Shown here one piece after another: positions 63,560 to 64,000 of a stretch of 64,000 nucleotides of DNA (position 1 is the first letter of the stretch; every line of letters starts with the position of its first letter). A program made the position numbers and the translations under genes. The notes under the pieces were generated by a model. It searched no databases. It was not told the DNA's origin and saw nothing but the letters and a program-made list of their open reading frames with translations. The stretch lies in the NCBI GenBank assembly GCA_026391435.1, contig JAPLEJ010000050.1:1-64000 (forward strand). Direction: 5' to 3'. Source of the stretch: Bacteroidota bacterium (GTDB lineage Bacteria > Bacteroidota > Bacteroidia > Chitinophagales > Chitinophagaceae).

Positions 63560-64000
63560 ATGCGAAACATTATGACATATTTACGACAAAATAAGTGGAA
63601 GGTATTCACTACTGTAGTTTTATTGGGCGTTGTTTTATTTGCGTTTAAAACATTCGATAAGCAAAATGGCGAATTGCCCGAAGTGAGGCATAGAAAATTA
63701 TTATCCACCATCGGACATTTATTAGAAACAGAACATTATAGTCCTCGAAAAATTGATGATGAATTTTCACGTGATGTTTTCAATGGCTTTTTAAAAACGT
63801 TAGATCCTGAAAAAAATATTTTTTTAAATACAGATATTCAAGCACTTCAAATTTATCAGAATAAGATAGATGAAGAAATTCACGGAGCAGATATTTTATT
63901 TGAACCTGCGGTGAGTATTATTTATGAAAAAAGATTAGTAGAAGCGCGTAAGATTTTTGAAACCATCATTCAGACTCCTTTTGATTATAATATGGATGAT
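63560..64000 (+). CDS. prc: Tail-specific (carboxy-terminal processing) protease, N-terminal part
   Basis: The first 147 codons are in the window and the gene runs off its end. An N-terminal membrane/signal segment (KVFTTVVLLGVVLFAFKTF) is followed by the Prc N-terminal domain: LLETEHYSPRKIDDEFSRDVFNGFLKTLDPEKNIFL (key parts HYSPRKIDDEFS and LDPEKNIFL). The PDZ and S41 Ser-Lys catalytic domains would lie beyond the window. Family members degrade periplasmic proteins from the C terminus. Confidence 0.85.
   Translation, partial: MRNIMTYLRQNKWKVFTTVVLLGVVLFAFKTFDKQNGELPEVRHRKLLSTIGHLLETEHYSPRKIDDEFSRDVFNGFLKTLDPEKNIFLNTDIQALQIYQNKIDEEIHGADILFEPAVSIIYEKRLVEARKIFETIIQTPFDYNMDD

Noticed and set aside
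63755..63785. parS-like TTTCACGTGA
   Set aside because: Matches only about 10 of 16 parS positions, lies inside the prc coding region and is 41 kb from parAB.

Overview
The window is a chromosomal segment of a low-GC Bacteroidota bacterium, most likely a Chitinophagales/Chitinophagaceae member (Sediminibacterium-like). Four things point there. The proteins are Bacteroidota-type: a DUF5103 type IX secretion plug, a TamL-like lipoprotein BamA homologue, DUF5683, and many MKK...AQ signal peptides on beta-barrels. The gene order includes parA-parB-DUF5683-dapB. Candidate promoters carry TAnnTTTG -7 boxes instead of TATAAT. Most starts lack a Shine-Dalgarno sequence. I saw no insertion sequence, prophage, CRISPR array or rRNA.

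Layout. 1-5 kb: a non-catalytic M16 peptidase subunit, a FadL-like porin and a Gly/Asn-rich lipoprotein. 5-13 kb: proS, truB, TamL-like protein, a SpoU methyltransferase, a LolC/E-type permease, the T9SS plug protein, and a small SRP RNA not found by ORF calling. 13-22.8 kb: fructose-6-phosphate aldolase, an oxidoreductase, aconitase, a PspC-like protein, kdsA, an Rrf2 regulator beside a 22-bp perfect palindrome, dapB, DUF5683 and parBA. 22.9-35.6 kb: metallophosphoesterase, amidase, DEAD-box helicase, a planctomycete-like cytochrome (DUF1549/DUF1553) plus DUF1501 pair, mgtE, a tiny SET protein and a GH16 glucanase.

35.6-51.3 kb is the centrepiece: an interdigitated histidine-tryptophan cluster. 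The order is his leader/attenuator, hisG-hisD-hisC, sorbosone-dehydrogenase-like gene, cytochrome c, hisB, trp leader/attenuator, trpE-G-D-C-F-B-A, hisH-hisA-hisF-hisIE. The complete trp operon, with its own promoter and attenuator, sits between hisB and hisH of an otherwise canonical hisGDCBHAFIE order. Each attenuator has a short leader peptide (MNLNNHTHHHFLTNR and MIKTNNIWWWHTNSVGVL), a terminator hairpin, and an upstream segment that can pair with the 5' arm of that hairpin as an antiterminator. In both, the putative promoter -7 box ends only 4-7 nt before the leader AUG, so the leader mRNAs are predicted to be leaderless or nearly so. hisHAFIE has no visible promoter of its own and would lie under both attenuators.

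51.3-64 kb: a TlpA-like thioredoxin; a very AT-rich two-gene insert (Cys-rich lipoprotein plus a 57-residue membrane peptide) flanked by near-identical terminator hairpins; a four-gene Fe-S membrane protein operon; DUF2279 protein; phosphosugar mutase and pcm; a TonB-receptor-like barrel; DUF445 protein; tRNA-His(GTG); and the start of a tail-specific protease that runs off the window.
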